A DNA stretch of 64,000 nucleotides, from assembly GCA_934162125.1 (NCBI GenBank), contig CAKPHU010000004.1, positions 109,916 through 173,915 of the forward strand, given 5' to 3'. This document shows positions 1 to 7,808 of the stretch, piece after piece. A model generated the notes under the pieces. That model saw only the letters and a list, made by a program, of their open reading frames with translations. It was not told the origin of the DNA and ran no database searches. Every line of letters begins with the position of its first letter. Within the stretch, counting starts at the first letter, position 1. Made by a program: the position numbers and the translations under genes. This DNA is from an uncultured Bacilli bacterium. GTDB lineage: Bacteria > Bacillota_I > Bacilli_A > RF39 > UBA660.

Positions 1-24
1 AAATACAAATAATAAAAAGAACAT

Positions 25-40
25 AGTTTCACGTGAAACA
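25..40. promoter_or_regulatory. parS site 1 (one-base variant)
   Basis: AGTTTCACGTGAAACA differs from the Bacillus parS consensus in its first base. Its upstream partner boxes would lie beyond the left window edge. A Noc site starts 49 bp after it. Confidence 0.85.
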
Positions 41-73
41 TTATTATCGCATTTAAATATTAATATTCAAATT

Positions 74-87
74 ATTTCCCGGGAAAT
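74..87. promoter_or_regulatory. Noc-binding site 1
   Basis: ATTTCCCGGGAAAT is the 14-bp palindrome known as the Noc recognition sequence of Bacillus subtilis. A Noc homologue is encoded at 17461. Confidence 0.85.
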
Positions 88-103
88 AAAATAAAGAAAG
101 CAC

Positions 104-275
104 ATGCATTTTAAACAATTTAACATTAAAAAAGCAGATAATTGCCAAGCTAATTGCTTTATTTTAAATGTTCAAAAAAAGCAAAAATTACGCATTCTTG
201 TTGATATATATAGGTTTAAAGATGTTTAGTAAAGCAAAAAAATTTATATTTTTTCACAATGTTTCACGTGAAACA
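104..275 (+). repeat. Array unit 1 (20-bp box, TTGTTGATATATATAG box, parS)
   Basis: The 20-bp box starts at 104, TTGTTGATATATATAG at 198 and parS at 260, giving start-to-start spacings of 94 and 62 bp. Between the first two lies a block around 141-170 (GCTAATTGC followed by TTATTTTAAAT) that recurs in unit 5. Confidence 0.8.
260..275. promoter_or_regulatory. parS site 2
   Basis: A perfect 16-bp palindrome TGTTTCACGTGAAACA, the known Spo0J/ParB nucleation and CTP-loading site. Confidence 0.93.
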
Positions 276-427
276 TTACAAAAAAAAGTTAAAACTGTTA
301 ATAAATTAATATTTAAAATACAATACTCAAAATACACATCTTATTATCTAAAAAATTGTGAAAAAAAACATTAAAATACTATAAAAATAAAATAGTTAAA
401 AATAAAAATTTTCAAACAAAACTGCAA

Positions 428-598
428 ATGTATTTTAAAGCATTTAAGAGCACATAATTAAACAATTACTAAACTAAATTTAAAATATTAAACATAAAAA
501 TAATACAAAATTAGCATTATTTGTTGATATACATAGATTCAAAAAGATTCAAAAGCAATAAAAAAATACTAAAATTACTATATGTTTCACGTGAAACA
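428..598 (+). repeat. Array unit 2
   Basis: The 20-bp box (ATGTATTTTAAAGCATTTAA) starts at 428, the TTGTTGATATACATAG variant at 521 and parS at 583. Spacings are 93 and 62 bp. A Noc-site variant follows at 650. Confidence 0.8.
583..598. promoter_or_regulatory. parS site 3
   Basis: A perfect parS palindrome, 62 bp after the start of the conserved TTGTTGATATACATAG box. Confidence 0.93.
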
Positions 599-649
599 TT
601 GTAAAAATATTATGATATTTACTTCAATATAATATTTAAACAAAAAAAT

Positions 650-663
650 ATTTCCCGAGAAAT
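650..663. promoter_or_regulatory. Noc-binding site 2 (one-base variant)
   Basis: ATTTCCCGAGAAAT differs from the Noc consensus at one central position. Confidence 0.7.
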
Positions 664-760
664 AATTTAAAATTATTCAATATAAAATTTAATAACAATA
701 TTCATTATATATTTATAAAAAGTTAATAAAAATTTATGAAAATCATGATTTTTAAATCAA

Positions 761-933
761 ATGTATTTTAAGAAAATTATTATTTCTAATTCAACCAGTT
801 ATCGAGCTAAAATTGAAATAATGCACTCAGTTTTTATAACAAATTTCATTTTTTTTGTTGATATATATAGATATAAGGAACAAATAAACATAAAAAAAAT
901 ATGTATATTTAGTCTTATGTTTCACGTGAAACA
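761..933 (+). repeat. Array unit 3
   Basis: A degenerate 20-bp box starts at 761, TTGTTGATATATATAG at 855 and parS at 918. Spacings are 94 and 63 bp. No Noc site follows. Confidence 0.8.
918..933. promoter_or_regulatory. parS site 4
   Basis: A perfect parS palindrome closing array unit 3. Confidence 0.93.
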
Positions 934-1110
934 TTGGGCAAAAATTTATAAAAGTATTATATAACCATTAAAATAAAGTAATAAAATTCATTATTAAAAA
1001 AAATAAAAATATATGAGATATAAAAAGCATAAACTTGTTTATAAAACATATATAGCACAAAATAATAATGTGTAAAAAAATATATTTCGTCATCTATTAT
1101 AAAAATCAAA

Positions 1111-1126
1111 TGTTTCACGTGAAACA
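1111..1126. promoter_or_regulatory. parS site 5
   Basis: A perfect parS palindrome outside the regular units. A degenerate relative of the TTGTTGATATATATAG box, with an internal insertion, lies at about 1034-1055. Its end-to-parS gap is 55 bp instead of the usual 46-47 bp. Confidence 0.93.
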
Positions 1127-1237
1127 AAAAAAATAAGTAATTAATAAATTAAAATTTTGTTAATAAAAATAAAATTATATTAATTTTCAACAAAAAAGTG
1201 GAAAATAAAAAATAATATTAATTAACAAAAAAGCTAA

Positions 1238-1410
1238 ATAAATTTTAAGCAATTTAAAGATTAAAAGATAACCAATCATAAACCTAAATTTAAAATATTG
1301 TATTAATTAAGCATTACAAAATACTCAAAACTTGTTGATATATATAGAAATCAGAGTAATTTTATTAGAATAAAAAAATATCAAATTAAGTCAATGTTTC
1401 ACGTGAAACA
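1238..1410 (+). repeat. Array unit 4
   Basis: The 20-bp box (ATAAATTTTAAGCAATTTAA) starts at 1238, TTGTTGATATATATAG at 1332 and parS at 1395. Spacings are 94 and 63 bp. No Noc site follows. Confidence 0.8.
1395..1410. promoter_or_regulatory. parS site 6
   Basis: A perfect parS palindrome closing array unit 4. Confidence 0.93.
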
Positions 1411-1477
1411 TAATAAGTATAAACATCATATAATTTCTTATATAAAGTTTCAAAAAATTAATTTAAAAAATAAACAC

Positions 1478-1650
1478 ATGCATTTTAAGCAATTTAACAA
1501 AAATAAATAAGACAATTAATAAGCTAATTGCATTATTTTAAATATATGAGTAAACACAAAAATATTAGTTTTTGTTGATATATATAGTTTTAAAGATTTT
1601 TATTATTAAATAAAATATATAGATTTTTATGTAATGTTTCACGTGGAACA
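1478..1650 (+). repeat. Array unit 5
   Basis: The 20-bp box starts at 1478, TTGTTGATATATATAG at 1572 and a one-base parS variant at 1635. Spacings are 94 and 63 bp. A perfect Noc site follows at 1684. Over the first 70 bp this unit resembles unit 1 most closely. Confidence 0.8.
1635..1650. promoter_or_regulatory. parS site 7 (one-base variant)
   Basis: TGTTTCACGTGGAACA has one substitution in the right arm. A perfect Noc site starts 49 bp after its start. Confidence 0.85.
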
Positions 1651-1683
1651 TTAATACTCTACTTAAATATATATATCAAAATT

Positions 1684-1697
1684 ATTTCCCGGGAAAT
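1684..1697. promoter_or_regulatory. Noc-binding site 3
   Basis: A perfect ATTTCCCGGGAAAT palindrome just downstream of parS site 7. Confidence 0.85.
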
Positions 1698-1780
1698 AAT
1701 TTTAAATATTTAATCTACTTAATTACTTTTAATAAAATTAAAAATATTTTTATTTTATAAATTACTAATTAAAAAAATAA

Positions 1781-1951
1781 TGCAATATAATCAAATTATT
1801 TTTTGGAAGATGGATAATTATTCATCTAAATTCAAAATAATGCACCTATTTTTTTATTTATTTTTAAGTCTTTTTGTTGATATACAAAGGTTTTAGTAAG
1901 ATTTAAGATTTAAAAAAATATTATAAAATCATCAATGTTTCACGTGAAACA
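1781..1951 (+). repeat. Array unit 6
   Basis: A degenerate 20-bp box (15 of 20 bases) starts at 1781, the TTGTTGATATACAAAG variant at 1874 and parS at 1936. Spacings are 93 and 62 bp. A perfect Noc site follows at 2001. Confidence 0.75.
1936..1951. promoter_or_regulatory. parS site 8
   Basis: A perfect parS palindrome. A perfect Noc site starts 65 bp after its start. Confidence 0.93.
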
Positions 1952-2000
1952 TTAGGTGAAAATTCATTTCTACAATTATATATCGTTCTTAAGAAAAATT

Positions 2001-2014
2001 ATTTCCCGGGAAAT
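2001..2014. promoter_or_regulatory. Noc-binding site 4
   Basis: A perfect ATTTCCCGGGAAAT palindrome between parS sites 8 and 9. Confidence 0.85.
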
Positions 2015-2056
2015 AATTTTAACAAAAACGTCTTTTTGTAATTATCAAATAATATA

Positions 2057-2072
2057 TGTTTCACGTGAAACA
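2057..2072. promoter_or_regulatory. parS site 9
   Basis: A perfect parS palindrome at the gyrA-proximal end of the array, with no accompanying TTGTTGATATATATAG box. Confidence 0.93.
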
Positions 2073-2096
2073 AAAAGAAAAACGTTCAAAAATATT

Positions 2097-2105
2097 TTAT
2101 CCACA
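2097..2105 (+). promoter_or_regulatory. Consensus DnaA box
   Basis: TTATCCACA is a perfect DnaA box. It lies between the parS array and the gyrA terminator, about 9 kb from oriC. It could titrate DnaA or be a chance match. Confidence 0.5.
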
Positions 2106-2121
2106 GAATAAAATATTGCAC

Positions 2122-2148
2122 AAAAAAAGTACTCATAATTGAGTACTT
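2122..2148 (-). terminator. Intrinsic terminator of the gyrA operon
   Basis: Inverted repeat AAGTACTC/GAGTACTT around a 6-base loop, just past the gyrA stop. The A-run at 2122-2128 reads as a T-run on the minus strand. Confidence 0.85.
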
Positions 2149-2158
2149 ATAAATTCTA

Positions 2159-4612
2159 TTATTCTGATGGTGCTACATCAGAAGACTCTTCAGTAGAATC
2201 ATATTCCTTATCTACGAGAGCAACTGTTGCTACCTTTTGGTCATCTTTTAAATTAATTAATCTAACACCTTGAGTAGCACGTTTTAAAGTAGATACTTGA
2301 TTCAAAGGCATCTTCATTACTATACCACTATTTGTAACAAGAACTAAATCATAATCCTCATTATCAATTTTATTTAAAGCAACCATATTACCATTCTTTT
2401 CAGTAACATTCAATGCCCTAACACCTTTACTACCACGATGAGTCAATCTATATTCATCAATAACAGTTTTCTTACCATAACCATTCTCAGTAACAATAAG
2501 AATTTGCTCACCACTATTAATAACCTCTGCACCAATTAATTGAGAACCATCCAAATCCATTCCATTAACACCAGAACTACTACGTCCCATAGCACGAATC
2601 TCATTTTCATTAAATCTAACCATACGACCATTGCTAGCACCAAGTGCAATTTCATTGTTTCCAGCTGTCTTTCTAACAGAAATTAATTCATCATCATCTT
2701 TAAGAACAATAGCTATTTTACCACTATTTCTAATACTATCAAATTCAGAAATATCAGTTCTCTTAACTATTCCATTCTTAGTAGCAAACATCAAATATTT
2801 AACATTTTCTTTATCTTTTGGAATTTCCACAATCGAACTAATGTTCTCTCCCTTATCTAACTGTAACAAATTAATAATTGGTAAACCTTTAGACTGTCTT
2901 GAAAACTCAGGTATTTCATAACCTTTCATACGGTATACTCTTCCCTTATTTGAGAAGAATAAGATATAGTCATGAGTTCCACAAGAAATAAGATGTTCAA
3001 CAAAGTCCTCTTCATTAGTAGCCATACCCTTAATACCTACTCCACCTCTATTTTGAGTTTTATAAGTATCACTACGTAGACGCTTAATATAGCCATTATT
3101 TGTTAAAGTAACAATAATATTTTCTTCTGGAATTAAAGATTCATCTTCTATGTATTCAATTGCCGTCATATCAATATTAGTACGACGTTCATCACCATAT
3201 TTATCTCTAATTTCTAATAATTCATTTTTAATAACCTCTAACACCTTCGCATCACTAGCTAAAATGGCGCGTAGCTCTTCAATTAATTTTAGTAAGTCAT
3301 TTAGTTCATTTTCTATCTTTTCACGCTCTAAGCCCGTTAAACGACGTAATTTCATTTCCAAAATAGCATTAGCTTGTATTTCAGTTAATTTGAAATTATT
3401 CATAAGACCAGTTCTAGCCTCATCATCACTCTTAGCAGCACGAATCAATTTAACAATTGCATCAATGTTATCTAAAGCTATCTTTAACCCCTCTAAAATA
3501 TGAATACGTTTCTCAGCAACATCTAAATCATATTTAGTTCTACGAATAATTATTTCCTTTTGATAATCAATATACTTAACAATAATATCTCTTAATCCTA
3601 ACGTTTTAGGTACACCTTGATCAAGCATCAAGAAAATTATACCGTACGTAGTTTGAAAAGCAGTATGCTTATATAATTGATTTAAAACTATTTGAGGATT
3701 TGCATCCTTTTTCAACGTAATAGTAATTTTAATACCATTTTTTAAATCAGAATGATAATCAGAAATACCATCAATTGTCTTATTATGAACAAGTTCTGCA
3801 ACCTTATTCTTTAATTCCAAAGTATTAACACCATAAGGAACTTCATCAACAATTATATAATGTCTACCATTCTTTTCCTCAATTGTAGCTTTACTACGAA
3901 TAGTAATAGTTCCACGACCAGTTTCATAAGCCCTACGAATTCCACTATTTCCTAAAATAGTAGCACCAGTAGGAAAATCTGGACCTTTAATATATTGCAT
4001 TAAACCATCCAAATCAATTTCTGGATTATCAATATAAGCAACACATCCATCAATAACTTCCTTTAAGTTATGAGGTGGAATATTAGTAGCCATACCAACA
4101 GCTATACCAGTAGTTCCATTTACTAAAATATTAGGAAAACGAGAAGGTAAAATTTCAGGTTCTCTTTCACTTTCATCAAAGTTAGGAACAAAGTTAACAG
4201 TATTTTTATTAATATTTCTTAATAATTCCAATGATATTTTTGAAAGTCTAGACTCAGTGTAACGCATAGCCGCAGCTCCATAACCTTCAATATTACCAAA
4301 ATTACCATGACCATCAACCAACATATAACGATATGAGAAATCTTGAGCCATTCTAACCATTGCTTCATAAATACTTGAATCGCCATGTGGATGATATTTA
4401 CCCATAACATCTCCAACTATTCTCGCACTTTTTTTATGAGGCTTATCTGGAGTATAACCAGATTCATACATTGAATATAAAATTCTTCTATGAACAGGTT
4501 TTAAACCATCTCTTAAATCAGGAAGAGCACGTGCAACAATAACACTCATAGAATACTCTAAGAAAGAGTCTTCTACTTCTTTTACAATATTATTTTTTTC
4601 TAATCTATCCAT
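2159..4612 (-). CDS. gyrA: DNA gyrase subunit A
   Basis: GyrA cuts and rejoins DNA in the A2B2 gyrase that adds negative supercoils. The 817-residue length is normal. Visible are the quinolone-resistance region HPHGDSSIYEAMVRMAQDF, with the Ser and Glu usual in Gram-positive bacteria, and the active-site Tyr in AMRYTESRL. A C-terminal beta-propeller carries the GyrA-box-like QNRGGVG, where the usual basic residues are partly replaced. It starts 10 bp after gyrB and is last in the dnaA-side gene series, followed by a terminator and then the parS array. The acidic Ser/Glu tail is typical. Confidence 0.98.
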   Translation of the reverse strand: MDRLEKNNIVKEVEDSFLEYSMSVIVARALPDLRDGLKPVHRRILYSMYESGYTPDKPHKKSARIVGDVMGKYHPHGDSSIYEAMVRMAQDFSYRYMLVDGHGNFGNIEGYGAAAMRYTESRLSKISLELLRNINKNTVNFVPNFDESEREPEILPSRFPNILVNGTTGIAVGMATNIPPHNLKEVIDGCVAYIDNPEIDLDGLMQYIKGPDFPTGATILGNSGIRRAYETGRGTITIRSKATIEEKNGRHYIIVDEVPYGVNTLELKNKVAELVHNKTIDGISDYHSDLKNGIKITITLKKDANPQIVLNQLYKHTAFQTTYGIIFLMLDQGVPKTLGLRDIIVKYIDYQKEIIIRRTKYDLDVAEKRIHILEGLKIALDNIDAIVKLIRAAKSDDEARTGLMNNFKLTEIQANAILEMKLRRLTGLEREKIENELNDLLKLIEELRAILASDAKVLEVIKNELLEIRDKYGDERRTNIDMTAIEYIEDESLIPEENIIVTLTNNGYIKRLRSDTYKTQNRGGVGIKGMATNEEDFVEHLISCGTHDYILFFSNKGRVYRMKGYEIPEFSRQSKGLPIINLLQLDKGENISSIVEIPKDKENVKYLMFATKNGIVKRTDISEFDSIRNSGKIAIVLKDDDELISVRKTAGNNEIALGASNGRMVRFNENEIRAMGRSSSGVNGMDLDGSQLIGAEVINSGEQILIVTENGYGKKTVIDEYRLTHRGSKGVRALNVTEKNGNMVALNKIDNEDYDLVLVTNSGIVMKMPLNQVSTLKRATQGVRLINLKDDQKVATVALVDKEYDSTEESSDVAPSE

Positions 4613-4622
4613 AATTTACCCC

Positions 4623-6551
4623 CTATATATCCAAGTTTTCTACATAAGTAGCATTAGTTTCAATAAATTCTCTTCTTGGACCTACTTCTTCACCCATTAA
4701 CTTATTAAAGACTTCATCAGCGGCCATTGCATCATCAACAGTTATCTGTCTTAAAACACGTTTATTAATATCCATAGTAGTTTCATTTAACTCTTCTGCG
4801 TCCATCTCACCTAAACCTTTCATACGCATAATATCATATTTAGTATTAGGAGAAAGACTATTTAAATATTCATCTCTTTCTTGTTCATTTAAAACATATT
4901 TTATTGTTTTACCATGTTTTATAACAAAAAGTGGAGGTTGAGCAGCATACACATGACCAGCTTCAACTATTGGTTTAAAGAATCTATAAAAAAGTGTTAG
5001 TAATAAAACTCTAATATGACTACCATCTACATCAGCATCAGTCATAATAATTATTTTATGATAACGCAATTTTGATAAATCAAACTCCTCACCTATACCA
5101 GTACCAAAAGCAGTAATAATAGTTCTGATTTCTTCATTAGATAAAGCCCTATCTAATCTAGCTTTTTCAACGTTTAAAATCTTTCCACGTAAAGGTAAAA
5201 TAGCTTGTGTCATACTATTTCTACCTTTAATAGCAGAACCACCAGCTGAATCTCCTTCGACTAAGAATATTTCACATTCAGAAGCATCTTTACTCTTACA
5301 GTCAGACAACTTACCGTAGAAATTTGTAACGTCTAAGTCACCCTTTCTACGAGTTAATTCTCTTGCTTTCTTTGCTGCAACTCTTGCCCTACTAGCAGTC
5401 ATTGATTTATCTAAAATTATTTTAGCTTGATCTGGATTTTCCATTAAAAATCTTTCTAAAGCTTGAGAAAATATTTTATCCGCAATAGCACGAACTTCAC
5501 TATTACCAAGTTTTGTCTTAGTTTGCCCTTCAAATTGAGGATTTGGATGTTTAACAGAAATAATCATTGTAATTCCTTCTCTAACATCATCACCAGTTAA
5601 AGGATCATCATTTTGTTTTAAAGCACCAGTACTGACAGCATATTTGTTAATAACTCTTGTTAAAGCTCTTCTTACACCATCTTCATGAGTTCCACCTTCA
5701 GGCGTTGTTATATTATTAACAAAAGAATAAATATTAGCGTTATATGTTTCATTATATTGAAAAGCAACTTCTACTTTGATATCATTTTCTATACCAGAAA
5801 CATCTAATATAGTTTCATGAATTGGATTCTTATTTTTATTAAGCATTTGAACATATTCAACGATACCACCCTCATAACAGAAAGAATCTTTCTTATTAGG
5901 TTCTCTATCATCATATAAAGTAATTCTCAAACCCTTATTTAAAAAGGCTAATTCACGTAATCTATTCTTTAAAATATCATAATCATATACTAATGTCTCA
6001 GTAAAAATCTCATCATCTGGTTTAAAAGTTACTGTTGTACCAGTTCTATCCTCATCACATTTATCAATAATTTTTAAAGGTTCATCAGGATGACCACCTC
6101 TACTAAAACGTTGATAATAAACATTTCCATTCTTATAAACTCTAACTTCTAGCCAATCACTCAAAGCATTTACAACACTAGCACCTACTCCATGAAGACC
6201 ACCAGATACTTTGTATCCTCCTCCACCAAACTTTCCACCAGCGTGTAATACTGTATAAACAGTTTCAACTGTACTTTTACCAGTTTTCGGATGAATATCA
6301 ACTGGAATTCCACGTCCATCATCTTTTACCGTTACACTATTATCCTTATTAATTGTTACTTCAATATGTGTACAATAACCAGCCAAAGCTTCATCAATTG
6401 AATTATCAACAATTTCCCAGACTAGATGGTGAAGTCCTCTAGAACTAGTAGTACCAATATACATACCAGGTCTTTTACGAACTGCCTCTAGGCCTTCTAG
6501 AACTTGAATTGCTGAAGAATCATAAGTTTGTTGTACCTTTTCATCATCCAT
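4623..6551 (-). CDS. gyrB: DNA gyrase subunit B
   Basis: GyrB is the ATPase subunit of gyrase. The 642-residue protein shows the GHKL ATP-site motifs DDGRGIPVDIHPKTGKST and GGLHGVGASVVNALS. The transducer domain follows, then the TOPRIM motifs EGDSAGGSA and DADVDGSHI that bind Mg2+. It lies 4 bp downstream of recF and 10 bp upstream of gyrA, the usual recF-gyrB-gyrA order, so the genes are likely co-transcribed. No oddities were seen. Confidence 0.98.
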   Translation of the reverse strand: MDDEKVQQTYDSSAIQVLEGLEAVRKRPGMYIGTTSSRGLHHLVWEIVDNSIDEALAGYCTHIEVTINKDNSVTVKDDGRGIPVDIHPKTGKSTVETVYTVLHAGGKFGGGGYKVSGGLHGVGASVVNALSDWLEVRVYKNGNVYYQRFSRGGHPDEPLKIIDKCDEDRTGTTVTFKPDDEIFTETLVYDYDILKNRLRELAFLNKGLRITLYDDREPNKKDSFCYEGGIVEYVQMLNKNKNPIHETILDVSGIENDIKVEVAFQYNETYNANIYSFVNNITTPEGGTHEDGVRRALTRVINKYAVSTGALKQNDDPLTGDDVREGITMIISVKHPNPQFEGQTKTKLGNSEVRAIADKIFSQALERFLMENPDQAKIILDKSMTASRARVAAKKARELTRRKGDLDVTNFYGKLSDCKSKDASECEIFLVEGDSAGGSAIKGRNSMTQAILPLRGKILNVEKARLDRALSNEEIRTIITAFGTGIGEEFDLSKLRYHKIIIMTDADVDGSHIRVLLLTLFYRFFKPIVEAGHVYAAQPPLFVIKHGKTIKYVLNEQERDEYLNSLSPNTKYDIMRMKGLGEMDAEELNETTMDINKRVLRQITVDDAMAADEVFNKLMGEEVGPRREFIETNATYVENLDI

Positions 6552-6555
6552 TTTA

Positions 6556-7674
6556 CTAACCTACTTTCTTTTCTACATTTCCATTTTTTACTTCAAAAAT
6601 ACTAACATTTTCTAACATTTTTCTATTAATATTTTTCAAATCTGTTGTCGTAAGAATACTTTGGATATTCATTTCATCTATTATTTTCAGTATTTTATTT
6701 CTTTTCTTTATATCAAATTCACTAAAAATATCATCCAATAATAATACAGGCTGACTACCAGACCATTCATCAAAAATATGAATTTCTGCTAATTTAAAAG
6801 CCAAAATAGCTAATTTTTGCTGACCTTGTGAACCGAAAAATTTCAAATCATTACCTTGAAAATCAAATACAAAGTCATCACGATGTGGACCATATAAAGT
6901 CATACCATTATTTAATTCTTTCATATAATTTTTTTTCAAAATATGCTTCATTCTTTTTCGCAATGTTTCACTATCAAAATCATCAAACTCAATATTAGTA
7001 ACATACTTAACTATCAATCCACTACTTTGTGAAATTTTTTCAAAATATAAATCGATATTTCTATTTACTAAATCAATATATTCTTTACGCTTTTGATAAA
7101 TAAAAACTGCTTTTTCAATTAATTTATCGGTAATAACATCTAAATAATTAGTATCAGCAATACTATTATTAAATAAAATTTTTAAATACTCATTCCTAGT
7201 TTTTAATAATTTATTGTACTCATTATAAGTATTTAAATATGAATTGGATATCTGTGACAATTGAATATTTAATAAATTTCTACGTATATTAGGTGATCCC
7301 TTAACAATTTCTAAATCATCAGGAGTAAAAATTATTACATTAAGATGTGAAATATAATTAGCAATTTTTCTAACTTCTGTCTGATTCAATTTAATAGTTT
7401 TGTTTTCCGGAGTAATATAAATTTCCAACTTAGAAATAATTCTATCTTTTTTTACAGTACCTTTTATTACACATTTTTGTTTATCAAACTGAATAATATT
7501 AGGATTTACCCCTACTCTATGGGATTTTGTTAAAGCTAAAAGTACGATAGCTTCAAGAATATTTGTCTTTCCTTGAGCATTATTTCCTATAAAAATATTC
7601 ATTTTTGGATCAAGATTAAGACTAAGACTAGAATAATTTCTAAAATTATGTAAATTTATTTTAGTAAGTATCAT
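6556..7674 (-). CDS. recF: DNA replication/repair protein RecF
   Basis: RecF is an SMC-like ATPase that helps load RecA at gaps with RecO and RecR. The 372-residue protein has Walker A GNNAQGKTN near residue 30, the ABC-type signature GSQGQQKLAIL and Walker B VLLLDDIFSEFD. The start MILTKINLHNFRNY matches the family. No Shine-Dalgarno precedes this ATG. Instead the ATG overlaps the stop of an 8-codon leader ORF that has a good ribosome site (7671-7697), so coupled translation is inferred. The usual yaaA (S4-domain) gene upstream is replaced by comK. Confidence 0.96.
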   Translation of the reverse strand: MILTKINLHNFRNYSSLSLNLDPKMNIFIGNNAQGKTNILEAIVLLALTKSHRVGVNPNIIQFDKQKCVIKGTVKKDRIISKLEIYITPENKTIKLNQTEVRKIANYISHLNVIIFTPDDLEIVKGSPNIRRNLLNIQLSQISNSYLNTYNEYNKLLKTRNEYLKILFNNSIADTNYLDVITDKLIEKAVFIYQKRKEYIDLVNRNIDLYFEKISQSSGLIVKYVTNIEFDDFDSETLRKRMKHILKKNYMKELNNGMTLYGPHRDDFVFDFQGNDLKFFGSQGQQKLAILAFKLAEIHIFDEWSGSQPVLLLDDIFSEFDIKKRNKILKIIDEMNIQSILTTTDLKNINRKMLENVSIFEVKNGNVEKKVG

Positions 7675-7697
7675 TTAAAAACTCTAAAAAGACCCAT
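7671..7697 (-). CDS. Putative 8-codon leader ORF coupled to recF
   Basis: On the minus strand AAGGTGATTAT precedes ATG, then seven sense codons and TGA (Met-Gly-Leu-Phe-Arg-Val-Phe-Lys). The stop overlaps the recF start as ATGA. It holds the only clear Shine-Dalgarno sequence in the recF leader. It may exist only to deliver ribosomes to recF. Expression is inferred. Confidence 0.45.
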   Translation of the reverse strand: MGLFRVFK

Positions 7698-7742
7698 ATA
7701 ATCACCTTATCCCTGTTACAGTATTCCTATACACACGAATAT

Positions 7743-7748
7743 ATTATA
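7743..7748 (-). promoter_or_regulatory. Extended -10 promoter element of recF-gyrB-gyrA
   Basis: The minus strand reads TGGTATAAT (TGn plus a perfect TATAAT) between the comK terminator and the recF leader ORF. No good -35 is visible. This implies recF-gyrBA can be transcribed separately from comK. Confidence 0.6.
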
Positions 7749-7770
7749 CCATAAATGAGCTTAAAACACA

Positions 7771-7801
7771 CGAAAAATAGTTAATTTCTTAACTATTTTC
7801 G
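7771..7801 (-). terminator. Terminator of comK
   Basis: A long, nearly perfect inverted repeat (CGAAAAATAGTTAA ... TTAACTATTTTCG) just past the comK stop, with T-rich sequence on the minus-strand exit side. Confidence 0.75.
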
Positions 7802-7808
7802 GTAATAA

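Larger units (their letters stand above)
1..2110. repeat. Origin-proximal centromere-like repeat array (parS, Noc sites and two unnamed boxes)
   Basis: About 2.1 kb with no credible gene, next to the 3' end of gyrA. It holds nine copies of the parS palindrome TGTTTCACGTGAAACA (two with one change), four copies of the Noc-binding palindrome ATTTCCCGGGAAAT (one with a change), six copies of TTGTTGATATATATAG (two variant), and six copies of a degenerate 20-bp box related to ATGCATTTTAAGCAATTTAA. The last three elements occur in fixed order and spacing in six units. parS and the Noc site are established targets of ParB/Spo0J and Noc, both encoded in this window. The other two boxes are unnamed. 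The array runs off the left window edge, so its full length is unknown. Confidence 0.9.

Noticed and set aside
168..374. 68-codon open frame within the parS array
   Set aside because: It contains array unit boxes and a parS, has no ribosome site and has repeat-driven composition. The same holds for the frame at 761-964.
1..2110. CRISPR array
   Set aside because: The repeated elements are palindromic protein-binding sites at irregular intervals, with no uniform spacers and no cas genes.
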